From: Thermoleophilia bacterium
Lineage (GTDB): Bacteria; Actinomycetota; Thermoleophilia; RBG-16-64-13
DNA: 64,000 bases
Direction of reading: 5' to 3'
Assembly: GCA_026415615.1 (NCBI GenBank)
Contig: JAOAGT010000002.1
Coordinates: forward strand, 310,001 to 374,000
Shown: in pieces, positions 16,217 through 25,302 of the stretch
How the letters are laid out: every line of letters begins with the position of its first letter
Position numbering within the stretch: position 1 is the stretch's first letter
Notes under the pieces: generated by a model
Databases searched by the model: none
Told to the model about the DNA's origin: nothing
What the model saw: only the letters and a program-made list of their open reading frames with translations
Position numbers and translations under genes: made by a program

Positions 16217-17518
16217 TTGACCGAGGAAGCAACGAAAGTCTTGGCGCACGACAAGGCCCAGTATTTTGCTGTCCGGCGCTGGGTCACTCTAGTAGCCTCT
16301 ACCATTCCTGCCGTCTGTTGCGGGTTCTACTACGCTTGGAGTGTTGTCGTCCGTCCTCTTATGGACATGCACGGCTGGACGTCGGCGGAGGTATCACTCG
16401 CCTTTACTCTGGTCGTGGCTATGCCTGTGGTAATGACGCTTGTGGCAGGGAAGCTCCTCAAGTTTTTTAGGCCACCCACTCTGCTCTTGGTGAGTGGTGT
16501 AATTCTTGGTTGTGGGACTGGGCTCCTGGGGTCTGCCGACTCGCTGCCCCTTTTCTATCTGTTTGCCTTCATTGCTGGAGTTGGGGGTATGGCCTACCCG
16601 GGGAGCACAATGAGCAATCTGCTGCGCTTTTTCCCTGATCACCGCGGTCTCGCTTCGGGGGTCCTTACCGGCGGCTTCGGACTAGGGGCGGTTATTTGGG
16701 GGCCGGTCACGGTATGGATGCTAGACCTTATCGGCATAAGGTGGACTTTCCGCGTTCTGGGGATGCTATTTGCCGTAGTCATCGCTTTATGTTCACGCTT
16801 TGTCACCGTTGCTCCCGACGGGTATCTTCCTCCAGGGCGGGAGCATAGCGCCCAGGGCAAGGTCTCGAGTTCCCGCGAGGGGGCGCAAGCGGTAGATGGG
16901 ATCACTTGGAGGGCCATGCTTGGAACCCTTGACTTCTGGCTGCTAGCTGCCGCTTTTGTCTTGGGTCTGATTTCGGGGCTCATGGTCACTAGCCACGCCT
17001 CACCTATCGCTCAACAGATGCTGGGGATATCTCCGCAAGCAGCTGGTGTGTTTGTGAGCTACCTCGCCGTAGGCATGGTCATCGGCAAGGTGGGCTGGGG
17101 CGCACTTTCTGATCGCGTAGGGCGATTGCCGGTTCTGGTCGCCATCTTGGCGCTGGCCGTGGGCGCCATGTTACTCCTGTGGCGAGGCGGTGGATACGCA
17201 GGTGTGGTCACCGGCGTATTTGTAGTGGGTATCTGCTACGGGGGCTTCCTGGCGCTTGTAAGTCCTCTAACGCTTGAGACCTTTGGTCCGAGGGATTTTA
17301 ACTTCAACTACGGCATTATGTATCTGACGGTGGGTGTTGCCGCGTATGTGGGTCCACGTCTTGCCGCAACAGTAGCTCAGGCTAACAGCGGCGACTATGA
17401 GCAGGCTTTCATGGTAGCAGCGGTTCTTGCCGGTATCGGGTTGGGGCTCGCGCTGGCCTACATCGGTTTAAGGTGGCGAAAGACCTGTCGGTCCCTGAAC
17501 TATCGGTCTTTGGACTGA
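16217..17518 (+). CDS. MFS transporter, oxalate/formate antiporter-like
   Basis: 433 residues with 12 predicted membrane helices in two halves of six. The first helix region IPAVCCGFYYAWSVVVRPLMDMHGWTSAEVS matches the OFA/monocarboxylate branch of the major facilitator superfamily. The loop after helix 8 contains GALSDRVGRLP, the canonical MFS motif, while the matching loop in the first half is degenerate (GKLLKFFRPP). It probably moves a small carboxylate, but the substrate is unknown. The TTG start lacks a clear Shine-Dalgarno, so the first residues are uncertain. It converges with the GT2 gene with only 3 bp between stops. Confidence 0.87.
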   Translation: MTEEATKVLAHDKAQYFAVRRWVTLVASTIPAVCCGFYYAWSVVVRPLMDMHGWTSAEVSLAFTLVVAMPVVMTLVAGKLLKFFRPPTLLLVSGVILGCGTGLLGSADSLPLFYLFAFIAGVGGMAYPGSTMSNLLRFFPDHRGLASGVLTGGFGLGAVIWGPVTVWMLDLIGIRWTFRVLGMLFAVVIALCSRFVTVAPDGYLPPGREHSAQGKVSSSREGAQAVDGITWRAMLGTLDFWLLAAAFVLGLISGLMVTSHASPIAQQMLGISPQAAGVFVSYLAVGMVIGKVGWGALSDRVGRLPVLVAILALAVGAMLLLWRGGGYAGVVTGVFVVGICYGGFLALVSPLTLETFGPRDFNFNYGIMYLTVGVAAYVGPRLAATVAQANSGDYEQAFMVAAVLAGIGLGLALAYIGLRWRKTCRSLNYRSLD

Positions 17519-17521
17519 TAG

Positions 17522-18910
17522 CTAAAAAGCTCTCCGCGCAGCCTTCCCCCAACCTTGTGCTCCCCGCAGAAAGTCAATGAGCCCGAGAGAACGCCAGAAG
17601 CTGTGGAGCTGACGATAGCCCAGATTTTCTGCAATACCGTACGCGAATAATGTGAGGGTGTCTTTTAGGGCAGGGTATTTCCTAAACGAGAGATGCTCAA
17701 GGAGAAGAGAGCTTGCCGACAGAATTGAACCTAGGAGCATCGCGCTGGCCAGAAAGGAAAGAGCGAGCGGCCAGTCGATCGCGCGAGACACCACTGCTAT
17801 TGCGACGGCCACGTAGCCTAGCAATTCCACGAAAGGACTAAGGAGCTCAAAAAACATGAAGAAGGGGTAGCCGACCAGTCCTACTTTGCCGTAGCGCGGA
17901 TTCAAGAAGAGCTGCCGGTTTAGCAGCAAACTCTGGGCCAGGCCTTGCTGCCACCGTCTGCGCTGCCGAGCCAGGCTTCGCAGGTCCTCAGGAACTTGAG
18001 TCCAACAAATCGGATCAGGCAAGAAAAGGATGCGGTACGGTTTCTTCTTGTCACAGTAAAACCGGTGCATGCGCAGGACGAGCTCCATGTCCTCTCCGAC
18101 TGTGTCCGTGCGATATCCTCCGACCTCGATCAGTGCGGTTCGCCGAAAAATCGCAAAGGCTCCGGAAATGATCATAAGAGCTTCCAGCCGCGACCAGCCG
18201 AGACGGCCAAACAGGAAGGCTCGTATGTATTCAACGATTTGAAAACGTGCAAGGCGACGTCGAGCCAGCCTTATCTGTTTGACCTCGCCGTTCTCGATTA
18301 CGCAGTCGTTAGCGGGGATCACGACTCCTCCCACAGCCACTACCCGGTGATCTTCGAGGAAGGGCCGAGTTATTTGGACCATCGACTGCACGTCGATGAG
18401 CGAGTCCGCGTCGATATTGCAAACGAGCGGGTGGGAGCTCGCGTTGATGCCAGCGTTAAGCGCGTCAGCCTTGCCGCCTGGTTCCTTGTCCACTACCCGA
18501 AGCCCGGGGTGGGTGAGGGAGTCGTAGACAGCGCGAATCGGCTGACAGGGTATGTCGGAACCGACTGGTCTTGTAGTGGGGACTAAGTGAAAAGTGCGCT
18601 TGAGTACCTCCATGGTGTCATCGGTTGAGCCGTCGTTCACAACGACCACCTCGAGCTCCGGGTAACGCACGGCAAGCACCGACAACACCGTGTGTTCTAT
18701 TGTCGTTTGCTCATTGTGGGCGGGGACTATTATGGTCACCGGCTTGTAGAAAGTGGTCTCAAAAACGGTGTTGTAGTCGGTGACGTCCTTTACCTGGACA
18801 TAGCGTCGAATGGTACGGCCCGCCAGGCCGACGAGAAAAAGGTAAAACCCGTTGACAAGGATGAAGTAAACCAGGAAGAAAACGTTGATGTACAAGAGTG
18901 CCGTTTTCAT
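17522..18910 (-). CDS. Membrane family-2 glycosyltransferase (processive type)
   Basis: 462 residues. An N-terminal membrane helix (YINVFFLVYFILVNGFYLFLVGL) precedes the GT-A domain: VTIIVPAHNEQTTIE, VVVNDGSTDDT (first Asp), VCNIDADSLI (DxD), GEDMELVLRMHRF and the acceptor motif QRRRWQQG. Three or four C-terminal helices follow (FFELLSPFVELLGYVAVAIAVV and on). The D, DxD, D, QxxRW set marks processive or lipid-linked enzymes such as poly-N-acetylglucosamine or cellulose synthase relatives. The ATG overlaps the upstream HEAT-repeat gene stop by 4 bp, so the two are translationally coupled. The product is unknown. Confidence 0.9.
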   Translation of the reverse strand: MKTALLYINVFFLVYFILVNGFYLFLVGLAGRTIRRYVQVKDVTDYNTVFETTFYKPVTIIVPAHNEQTTIEHTVLSVLAVRYPELEVVVVNDGSTDDTMEVLKRTFHLVPTTRPVGSDIPCQPIRAVYDSLTHPGLRVVDKEPGGKADALNAGINASSHPLVCNIDADSLIDVQSMVQITRPFLEDHRVVAVGGVVIPANDCVIENGEVKQIRLARRRLARFQIVEYIRAFLFGRLGWSRLEALMIISGAFAIFRRTALIEVGGYRTDTVGEDMELVLRMHRFYCDKKKPYRILFLPDPICWTQVPEDLRSLARQRRRWQQGLAQSLLLNRQLFLNPRYGKVGLVGYPFFMFFELLSPFVELLGYVAVAIAVVSRAIDWPLALSFLASAMLLGSILSASSLLLEHLSFRKYPALKDTLTLFAYGIAENLGYRQLHSFWRSLGLIDFLRGAQGWGKAARRAF

Positions 18911-19896
18911 GACTGTGCCCCTCCGGGGCTCTCTGTCTCATCCTGTTCCAGGCTTGACTCGATTGCGGCCAAGGCTTTGGCAGTCTGGGAGCGTACAACC
19001 CAGTTCTCATGTTCGAGCAGCGGCTTAAGCAGGGGGATGGCCTTGTTGTCTCGTAGAGCTCCCAGAGCTTTGACGAGGTGGATGACCACTTCGTCGTGAG
19101 GAGAGAACATGAGCAGTCGGCGCAGAACGGGGCCGGCCGGTGTGTAACGGAAGAAAGCAAGAAGGTCGACTAGCACAACCTGCGCGGCCACATCGTTGGG
19201 ATCAATTTCTCTTGTGTGATCGATGTCAGTTGGCTGCTCTGGTCTTCTATTCCCTGCAATGCGCTTGAGTACGTCCGCCAGTATCCGAGTAATTGTTGGG
19301 CATACGCCGGGGCCTAGCCGGGAAAGCAGTCCTGCCGCTCCGTGAAGTGTGATAGGGGTCCGGTCGTAGACTGCCCTGAATATGCGGACTACGTAGTCTG
19401 GATTTCCAAGCGAGGTGAGTGCATGGGCTGCCGCTAGAACAGCCGCCGGGTCCTTTGAGTCAAGAAGGGTCGCTACCTCTTCGGGGTCGAGAGGCTCCTT
19501 TAAGTATGCGAGGGTCCGGGCCGCAGAAGCGCGCTCGAGGTCCTTGCGTGCCTCTCGGAAGCGAGTGTGAAGCCAAGTAGTGACCCCGAGGGCGCGCAAG
19601 AGCTGGCGCAGGGAAGCCCAGCTGTCCACTTTCAGTGAGTGGCAATGTTCGTGGAGAAAACGCTGGAAAGCAATTATGTCTTCCTCGGTCTTGAGAGTCC
19701 GTCTGATGCGGTTGCGAGCGCACCGTCTTCCGGCTAGAGCGTGGTCCAAAGCCTTTACCCAGAGGCGGATCTGACGCTCCCTCCGCGTGCCGATTCCCCA
19801 CAGCGATTGCCACACGACTGCAATCAGGAGGCCAAAGAGCGCTGCTGCCTCAACTGCTATGAATATCAGCAGTATTTCTAAGGGTTTTGGTCCCAT
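18907..19896 (-). CDS. Membrane-anchored HEAT-repeat protein
   Basis: 329 residues. An N-terminal membrane helix (ILLIFIAVEAAALFGLLIAVVW) is followed by an all-helical region. From about residue 120 the helices fall into HEAT-type pairs, for example ERASAARTLAYLKEP, DPAAVLAAAHALTSLGNP, HDEVVIHLVKALGALRDNKAIPLLKPLL and NWVVRSQTAKALAAIE. It probably forms a cytoplasmic protein-binding solenoid at the membrane. Because it overlaps the GT2 gene by 4 bp, it likely regulates or assembles that glycosyltransferase. The C-terminal tail is acidic and disordered. Confidence 0.85.
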   Translation of the reverse strand: MGPKPLEILLIFIAVEAAALFGLLIAVVWQSLWGIGTRRERQIRLWVKALDHALAGRRCARNRIRRTLKTEEDIIAFQRFLHEHCHSLKVDSWASLRQLLRALGVTTWLHTRFREARKDLERASAARTLAYLKEPLDPEEVATLLDSKDPAAVLAAAHALTSLGNPDYVVRIFRAVYDRTPITLHGAAGLLSRLGPGVCPTITRILADVLKRIAGNRRPEQPTDIDHTREIDPNDVAAQVVLVDLLAFFRYTPAGPVLRRLLMFSPHDEVVIHLVKALGALRDNKAIPLLKPLLEHENWVVRSQTAKALAAIESSLEQDETESPGGAQS

Positions 19897-20044
19897 CCCG
19901 GCTTGCTCTCCAAGCTGCTGGTAGGTCTGCGCTTGTAGGCGACGCGCTTTTCAGCTCCTGTGGGCGCCTGCGACGATCCCCTCAAGGTCTATCGGAATCA
20001 AGGGTAAGAAAATTGAGGATGTGCGCTAAGCGCAGGCGGCTAGC

Positions 20045-20995
20045 CTAGGGGTGGGTGCTCTCTTGGGTAGAACTCGCCGGGGAGGTCGAGTTCTGTCTGG
20101 CTCGCGTGGAGCGCATTTGGTGGGTTTTTGTCAGTTCTGCACCAAACAAGACCGTCTGTGCGGAGTAGTACATCCAAAGCATGACGGCGGCAAGACTTCC
20201 GGCGGCGCCAAACACCGAGTTGATCCCGGCTTGGCCGAGGTAGAGCCCCACTGCGTAGTTGGCGATGGCAAAGAGCACAGCTGTTGTGCCTGCTCCGACA
20301 AGAATGTGTCGCCAAGGGGTATGTGCGTTTGGAAATACTCGGAAGATCACCGCCACAAAGAACATCACTACGAGCAGAGAGAAAACAACAGTGCCCAGAC
20401 GCAAGAGCGACCCTGGGACGGGAACGTATTCTGTAAAGCGACTGACGAGGGCGCTTACTATCGCGTTCGCGAGCATTGTAGCCAGGAACATAAAGCCAAC
20501 TACGAGCACCAACAACAAATCAACCAACTTGGTGATGACGTAGCCCCTGACCCTTCCCTTTGCTCTGGGAGGTACATCCCATATTTCATCAAGCGCGTCC
20601 CGAGTTGCTCCGACAACTCGGGACGCGCCGAACATCAGGAGCAGTACTGACAGGATGATCGCAGGGATAGAACCTCGACCTGTGTAGGCCTGTGCAACCA
20701 CAGACTCAATGAACCCGGCGTACTTGGCTCCAAGAAGGTCACTTGCGCGCTCTACGATCAGCCCCTCAACTGCGTCGCGGCCAAACCAGTAGCCAGCAAT
20801 GGTCACGAGAATGACTAGCAAAGGGGCAAGGCTAAAGATTCCGTAAAAAGCAATCGCTGCAGCATTCTTGCTGGCCTTGTGCGCAAGCCAGCCGTTACCA
20901 GCTTCGCCCAGTAGGCCGCCGACGCTTGCGGCCGCGCGGCCTACTGCCATTGCCACTCGTCTAAGCCAGGACCTTAGCTGTTTGCACCTTTGCAA
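20045..20995 (-). CDS. YihY/BrkB family membrane protein
   Basis: 316 residues with six hydrophobic helices. The family mark KNAAAIAFYGIFSLAPLLVILV (about 44-65) is followed by an amphipathic region with RGSIPAIILSVLLLMFGASRVVGATRDALDEIW, typical of the BrkB/YihY family once misnamed ribonuclease BN. These are inner-membrane proteins of unclear transport-like function. The TTG at 20995 has a weak ribosome site; an ATG at 20950 is an alternative start losing 15 residues. The C-terminus is basic and Ser/Thr-rich. A perfect 15-bp inverted repeat lies within the coding region. Confidence 0.88.
   Translation of the reverse strand: MQRCKQLRSWLRRVAMAVGRAAASVGGLLGEAGNGWLAHKASKNAAAIAFYGIFSLAPLLVILVTIAGYWFGRDAVEGLIVERASDLLGAKYAGFIESVVAQAYTGRGSIPAIILSVLLLMFGASRVVGATRDALDEIWDVPPRAKGRVRGYVITKLVDLLLVLVVGFMFLATMLANAIVSALVSRFTEYVPVPGSLLRLGTVVFSLLVVMFFVAVIFRVFPNAHTPWRHILVGAGTTAVLFAIANYAVGLYLGQAGINSVFGAAGSLAAVMLWMYYSAQTVLFGAELTKTHQMRSTRARQNSTSPASSTQESTHP
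20593..20628. repeat. 15-bp perfect inverted repeat inside the BrkB gene
   Basis: Arms 20593-20607 (GCGCGTCCCGAGTTG) and 20614-20628 are exact reverse complements with a 6-nt spacer. They encode the conserved SRVVGATRDA segment, so part of the symmetry may be coincidental codon choice. A stable mRNA hairpin would form. Confidence 0.85.
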
Positions 20996-21041
20996 GTCAC
21001 CAAGAGCTTTACACTGGGGAGAGATTACCTTCGTGGGACTG

Positions 21042-21311
21042 TCAGGGCTCTGACCTACCCCCAGGAATGAGGTTCTTCACCGTACTTGCTCTTTCTCTGG
21101 CGGTTTTTAGGCCGGCGTCAATTGCCTCGGTTGCCCGTGCCTTGGCTTCTGATGCCAGCAGCTCTGCCTCTTCGGGCACAGCGGATAGCGAGCTTAGGAG
21201 ACTTCTGCCGGTTCTCTTGGAGGCGCGCCAGGCTAGGTAAGCGACGCCCCCAACTATTCCAGTCAGCAGTACTCCAACTGTGACTGCGACCCAGCGGAGA
21301 AATTTCTTCAT
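21042..21311 (-). CDS. Small single-span membrane protein (YtxH-like)
   Basis: 89 residues with a strong ribosome site (AAGGGGGG) before the ATG. An N-terminal helix (FLRWVAVTVGVLLTGIVGGVAYLAWRASK) is followed by a charged, alanine-rich amphipathic helix (about 45-80: EEAELLASEAKARATEAIDAGLKTARERASTVKN, given here in part). This layout resembles YtxH/gas-vesicle-protein-like stress proteins, but no family is certain. It lies about 45 bp upstream of the BrkB gene on the same strand and is divergent from the flavoenzyme gene. Confidence 0.7.
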   Translation of the reverse strand: MKKFLRWVAVTVGVLLTGIVGGVAYLAWRASKRTGRSLLSSLSAVPEEAELLASEAKARATEAIDAGLKTARERASTVKNLIPGGRSEP

Positions 21312-21409
21312 CAGCCCCCCTTTCCTTGTCCCCTTTTAGGGATTCACTTGGAAATGTACCATCGTGTCGCTCAAGTTTCCCTGCGATGAAACTTACAGAA
21401 CACAATAGA

Positions 21410-21429
21410 TTGTCTGGCTTTCCAGACAA
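21410..21429. promoter_or_regulatory. 8-bp perfect dyad in the flavoenzyme 5' region
   Basis: TTGTCTGG (21410-21417), a 4-nt loop, then CCAGACAA (21422-21429), ending 26 bp before the ATG of the enoate-reductase-like gene. It may be an operator or an mRNA hairpin. It is too short to serve as a terminator and no T-run follows. Confidence 0.4.
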
Positions 21430-21455
21430 AGTGTAGCTCGCAAAGGAGATAACGG

Positions 21456-23468
21456 ATGCCTTACCCTCATCTTTTTGCGCCGCTAGTCGTCGGCAGGCGC
21501 GAAATGAAAAACCGCATCATGTGCGCTCCTATGGTTTTCGGTGCCGTGGTCTTCTTCCCGTCCATCGCCTCCCGTGCATATCGCAAAATTGAGGCAGCGG
21601 CTAAGGGCGGTGCCGCCAAAGTGTGCGTGGGCGAAACCAGTGTCAACCATGAGGACGCCGAACGGATGCCTTTTGATCCGATCGACTTTGGAAGCCCTTC
21701 GGGTCCAAAGTTTGAGGCTATCAGGCGTTATGCCGAGTTGATCAAGAAGCACGGGGCGATTGCTCTCATCGAGTTGTCTCACGCTGGTGCGGAGAAGAAA
21801 CCTCTGCCTGGTCAGCCTAACCCGTGGGGCCCTTCGGCGTACGTGCGTCAGGATGGGCAGCAGGTCGACGCTATGGATCAGTCCATGATGGCCAAGGTCT
21901 GCAGCGACTTTGCTACAGCGGCTCTGTACATGAGGGAGGCAGGCTTTGACGGGATTCTGGTCCATGCCGGACATGGTTGGCTGCTGTCGCAGTTCCTGTC
22001 GCCGCTTTGGAACAAGCGGACGGATGAATTCGGAGGTAGCCTGGAGAATAGGGCTCGTTTCCCGCTTGCGGTTTTCAGAGCCATCCGCAAAGCAGTGGGA
22101 CCGGATTTCCTAATTGAAGCTCGGCTTAATGGACGGGACGGAGTGCCGGGAGGAATCGAGCCGGACGAGGTGGGGCAGTTTGTCCACATGCTGGAGGGCA
22201 TCGTAGATACGGTGCACATATCGGTGGGTCTGTATAACAATCCAGTGCGGACAAACCAGTTCTCATCCATGTTTGCCCCTCATGCCTGCAATGCCGAGTT
22301 GTCGGCCATTGTTAAGAAATACACGAACATGCCTGTTGGTGTTGTAGGCGGCATCAACTCTCCAGACCTGGCAGAGAGCATTATCGCTCAGGGCAAGGCT
22401 GACTATGTTGTCTTGGGTCGGCAAATGATCGCCGATCCGGAATTTCCCAACAAGGCTTTGGACGGCCGAGAGCGCGAGATCAGACGCTGTGTGCGCTGTT
22501 ACACCTGTTTTCCCGGTAGTCCCGAAGCCGGCTACGTCATTCCTGACAATGGCCAGCCTATGATCGAGAAGGTAGGCAGCTGTGCTATCAATCCCGTGGC
22601 AAATCTGCCCGTGCCTCCGGAGGATTTCCCCAAACCGGCGGCTTCCCGCAAAGTGCTCGTGATCGGAGGTGGCCCAGCCGGAATGCAGGCGGCAATTACA
22701 GCGGCTGATCGTGGTCACCGGGTCACGCTGGTGGAGCAGGCTCATAAGCTCGGCGGCATCCTCAAATTCACTGACAACGACGTGTGCAAGGAAGATCTGC
22801 GGAATTTCAAAGACCTGCTTGTCTACGAAGTAGAGCGGCGCAACATAGACGTTCGGCTGGGTGTCACAGCTTCGCCTGCCACCATTGAGGAAGAAAAACC
22901 CGAGGCTGTAGTTCTGGCTCTCGGATCTGTGCCTCTCGCTCCGCCGATTCCGGGGATTGAACACGCTCTACACGTGCTCGCCGTGTACGAGGAGGGGCGC
23001 TCTTTGGGGCGGAGAGTGGTGGTAGTGGGCGGTGGTCTTGCGGGCTGCGAGACGGCGCTGCGTTTAGCCAAGACAGGCCACGAGGTGACAATCGTGGAGA
23101 TGCTTGACCGGGTGGCAGCTGAGTCCTATGGGATGTACCGGGAGGCGCTCTTGTTGGAGATGGAGCGTGTGGGAGTAGCGACCATCACCAGCATGCGTTG
23201 TGTGGAGATGGCGCCGGACGGGGTCCGGTTGGAACCGGCAACGTGCGTAACCGAGGGCGATAACGCTATGGATACCAAAGAGCAGAGCAGCCTCTGGCTT
23301 GAGGCTGACACTGTGGTCTACGCGCTGGGCATGTGTCCAGTCGATACTTCAGAGCTAAAAAGGGCGGCGGGCGAGATACCCTGTTTTGAGATCGGCGATT
23401 GTGCCCGTCCTGGGCGAGTAGACGCAGCTATAAAGCAGGGCTTTCTAGCAGCGATGAACATTCTATAG
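21456..23468 (+). CDS. NADH:flavin oxidoreductase/enoate reductase-type flavoenzyme
   Basis: 670 residues, the full length of the 2,4-dienoyl-CoA reductase/enoate reductase/BaiCD family. The N-terminal TIM barrel (1-370) starts LFAPLVVGRREMKNRIMCAPM and includes LIELSHAG, GFDGILVHAGHGWLLSQFLSPLWNKRTDEFGGSLENR and VVGGINSPDLAESI for FMN. Cysteines in RRCVRCYTC and GSCAINP bind a 4Fe-4S cluster. The C-terminal half has FAD-binding KVLVIGGGPAGMQAAITAADRGH, NAD(P)-binding VVVVGGGLAGCETALRL and the final FAD motif EIGDCARPGRVDAAI. It reduces an activated C=C bond using NAD(P)H; the substrate is unknown. CAAAGGAGA precedes the ATG. Confidence 0.93.
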   Translation: MPYPHLFAPLVVGRREMKNRIMCAPMVFGAVVFFPSIASRAYRKIEAAAKGGAAKVCVGETSVNHEDAERMPFDPIDFGSPSGPKFEAIRRYAELIKKHGAIALIELSHAGAEKKPLPGQPNPWGPSAYVRQDGQQVDAMDQSMMAKVCSDFATAALYMREAGFDGILVHAGHGWLLSQFLSPLWNKRTDEFGGSLENRARFPLAVFRAIRKAVGPDFLIEARLNGRDGVPGGIEPDEVGQFVHMLEGIVDTVHISVGLYNNPVRTNQFSSMFAPHACNAELSAIVKKYTNMPVGVVGGINSPDLAESIIAQGKADYVVLGRQMIADPEFPNKALDGREREIRRCVRCYTCFPGSPEAGYVIPDNGQPMIEKVGSCAINPVANLPVPPEDFPKPAASRKVLVIGGGPAGMQAAITAADRGHRVTLVEQAHKLGGILKFTDNDVCKEDLRNFKDLLVYEVERRNIDVRLGVTASPATIEEEKPEAVVLALGSVPLAPPIPGIEHALHVLAVYEEGRSLGRRVVVVGGGLAGCETALRLAKTGHEVTIVEMLDRVAAESYGMYREALLLEMERVGVATITSMRCVEMAPDGVRLEPATCVTEGDNAMDTKEQSSLWLEADTVVYALGMCPVDTSELKRAAGEIPCFEIGDCARPGRVDAAIKQGFLAAMNIL

Positions 23469-23568
23469 GCTTGGCACCTCTGGCGAGACTCACGGTGCTG
23501 CCCGAGGTTGTCCTTTGCTCAGCCCAACATGCGGGTGAATCGGACCGGGCTGTGGGCGGTGTGCTGCT

Positions 23569-23588
23569 GGCCACTAGCAACAGTGGCC
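23569..23588 (+). terminator. Putative intrinsic terminator
   Basis: GGCCACT (23569-23575) pairs with AGTGGCC (23582-23588) around a 6-nt loop. A moderately T-rich stretch (TGATTCTTTACTTTGTTC) follows, 100 bp after the flavoenzyme stop. The stem is short, so confidence is moderate. The rest of 23469-23706 shows nothing else. Confidence 0.5.
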
Positions 23589-23706
23589 TGATTCTTTACT
23601 TTGTTCTTACTCTCCCGGCAATACGATTCCGGCAAACGTGGCGGTTCCAATGGGGCCGCCCCTGCTCTCAAAGCAGCCTGGTGACTATCCGCTGAGGAGG
23701 AAAATT

Positions 23707-25146
23707 GTGAAGAAAAGGGCGCCCGTCACACAACTGCTACAGAAGGCACTGGGGCTTGTCTTCTGTGTCCTTGTGATATCTGGGACGCTGGCATCCTGTA
23801 GCCCGGGTGATCACAGTGGAACTACTTCTCCATCGGTCTCTGGTCAAGTCACCTCGTCTGCAGCAACGGCATCTTCCTCATCATCTGTACAGACCGGGAG
23901 CGGGCAAACCATGGGCCCTCCTCCGGGTGCGCAACCGGGTGCAACTCTTCCCGGGGGCGGTAATGCCACAGTGCAGACCGGGACAGGCGCGTATGTCCTT
24001 AAGGATGGCGAGACGCTCACTGGGGGTACATACACATCGACAAACAGCGATGAGAATGCCATCCGAGCGGAAGGTGACATCACGGCAACACTGGACAATG
24101 TCACAGTGCAAAAGACCGGCGGCTCGGCATCTAGCAACGAAGCGAGCAGTTTCTACGGACTAAACTCCGCCATCCTGGCCTTGGGTGGTGCCACTCTCAA
24201 TATCAACGGCGGTACGGTGACAGCAACCGCTGAAGGGGCAAACGGTGTGTTCGCTCACGGACAGGACACCACTATCAGGATCACAGGCACAGTTGTGAAT
24301 GTGTCTGGAGGCAACGCTGGAGGGATTGAGGTCTCAGGCGGCGGAACAATGTACGCCACCAACCTAACGGTGAACGCAAGCGTAAAGGCGGCCATACGAA
24401 GCGACCGGGGCGGGGGCAAGCTGGTGGTGGACGGAGGGACATATTCCACCAGCGGGAGTACTGGCGCGCCAGCAATCTACAGCACGGCTGACATCACAGT
24501 AAAGAATGCAACTTTGACCGCCAACGATTCCGAAGCTGTTGTGGTTGAGGGTCTAAATTCGGTGACGCTGGTCGACTGCGACGTGACGGGCAACATGAAG
24601 GGTGTCTACAGCAAGAATGACACTAGCGAGAATATTCACAACGTAATGCTCTACCAGAGCATGTCGGGGGACGCGGAGCAGGGCACAAGCTCTTTCACCA
24701 TGACGGGCGGGAGCCTCGTGTCTAGGAACGGCGATATGTTTTATGTCACAAACACGTCAAGCATCATCAGGATGAGTGGCGTGCGGCTCACACTGGCTGA
24801 GGGGACCTACCTCTTGCGGGTGTCCGGTAACACCAGTCCGAGGGGCTGGGGCGCGTCTGGGGCGAATGGCGGGACATGCAAGTTCATACTGGCCGGGCAG
24901 ACCGCGGCTGGCGACATCCTGGTCGACGAGATTTCGCAGCTCTACATGAACATCACCGACTCTTCCACCTACGTGGGCGCGATCAACTCGCATGGAACAA
25001 GGGCGGGCGCAGTGTCTGTCACACTGGATTCGACTAGCAAGTGGATTATGACTGGAGACAGCTACATCACGGAGTTCACAGGCGACCTGAACAATGTTGT
25101 GACAAACGGCCACACGCTTTATGTCAACGGGAGACCCATGGGCTAG
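23707..25146 (+). CDS. Lipoprotein with right-handed parallel beta-helix
   Basis: 479 residues from GTG 23707, preceded by GAGGAGGAAAA; the longer open frame upstream lacks a signal. The signal peptide ends in lipobox TLASC. A Ser/Thr/Pro/Gly-rich linker follows, then beta-helix coils with repeated Asn-Gly and Gly-Gly turns (LNINGGTVTATAEGANGVF, KLVVDGGTYSTSGSTGAPA, VTLVDCDVTGNMKGVYSKN). The C-terminal block (SKWIMTGDSYITEFTG, NGHTLYVNGRP) is typical of secreted adhesin-like or pectate-lyase-like beta-helix proteins. No catalytic set is evident. It is probably displayed outside the cell on a lipid anchor. Confidence 0.82.
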   Translation: MKKRAPVTQLLQKALGLVFCVLVISGTLASCSPGDHSGTTSPSVSGQVTSSAATASSSSSVQTGSGQTMGPPPGAQPGATLPGGGNATVQTGTGAYVLKDGETLTGGTYTSTNSDENAIRAEGDITATLDNVTVQKTGGSASSNEASSFYGLNSAILALGGATLNINGGTVTATAEGANGVFAHGQDTTIRITGTVVNVSGGNAGGIEVSGGGTMYATNLTVNASVKAAIRSDRGGGKLVVDGGTYSTSGSTGAPAIYSTADITVKNATLTANDSEAVVVEGLNSVTLVDCDVTGNMKGVYSKNDTSENIHNVMLYQSMSGDAEQGTSSFTMTGGSLVSRNGDMFYVTNTSSIIRMSGVRLTLAEGTYLLRVSGNTSPRGWGASGANGGTCKFILAGQTAAGDILVDEISQLYMNITDSSTYVGAINSHGTRAGAVSVTLDSTSKWIMTGDSYITEFTGDLNNVVTNGHTLYVNGRPMG

Positions 25147-25213
25147 CTCTCTCACGGCGTCGTCTCTCACCCGCGGTGATCTCAAAGGCGCCGGGAGTGA
25201 ACATGCGTAGGAG

Positions 25214-25302
25214 CGGAGAGGGGGGGATTCGAACCCCCGGGACCGGTTGCCCGGCCCAACGGTTTTCGAGACCGCCGCATTCAACCACTCTGCCACCTCT
25301 CC
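25214..25302 (-). tRNA. tRNA-Ser (CGA)
   Basis: An 89-nt tRNA with acceptor stem GGAGAGG/CCTCTCC (25302-25296 with 25221-25215), discriminator G, a long variable arm as in class II tRNAs, T-arm GGTTCGAATCC and anticodon loop CTCGAAA, giving anticodon CGA (UCG codons). CCA is not encoded. An upstream TACAAT (complement of 25355-25360) could be its -10 box. Confidence 0.95.

Noticed and set aside
16639-16989. Minus-strand frame within the MFS gene
   Set aside because: Shadow of the membrane-protein coding strand; product is Pro/Arg-rich and without motif.
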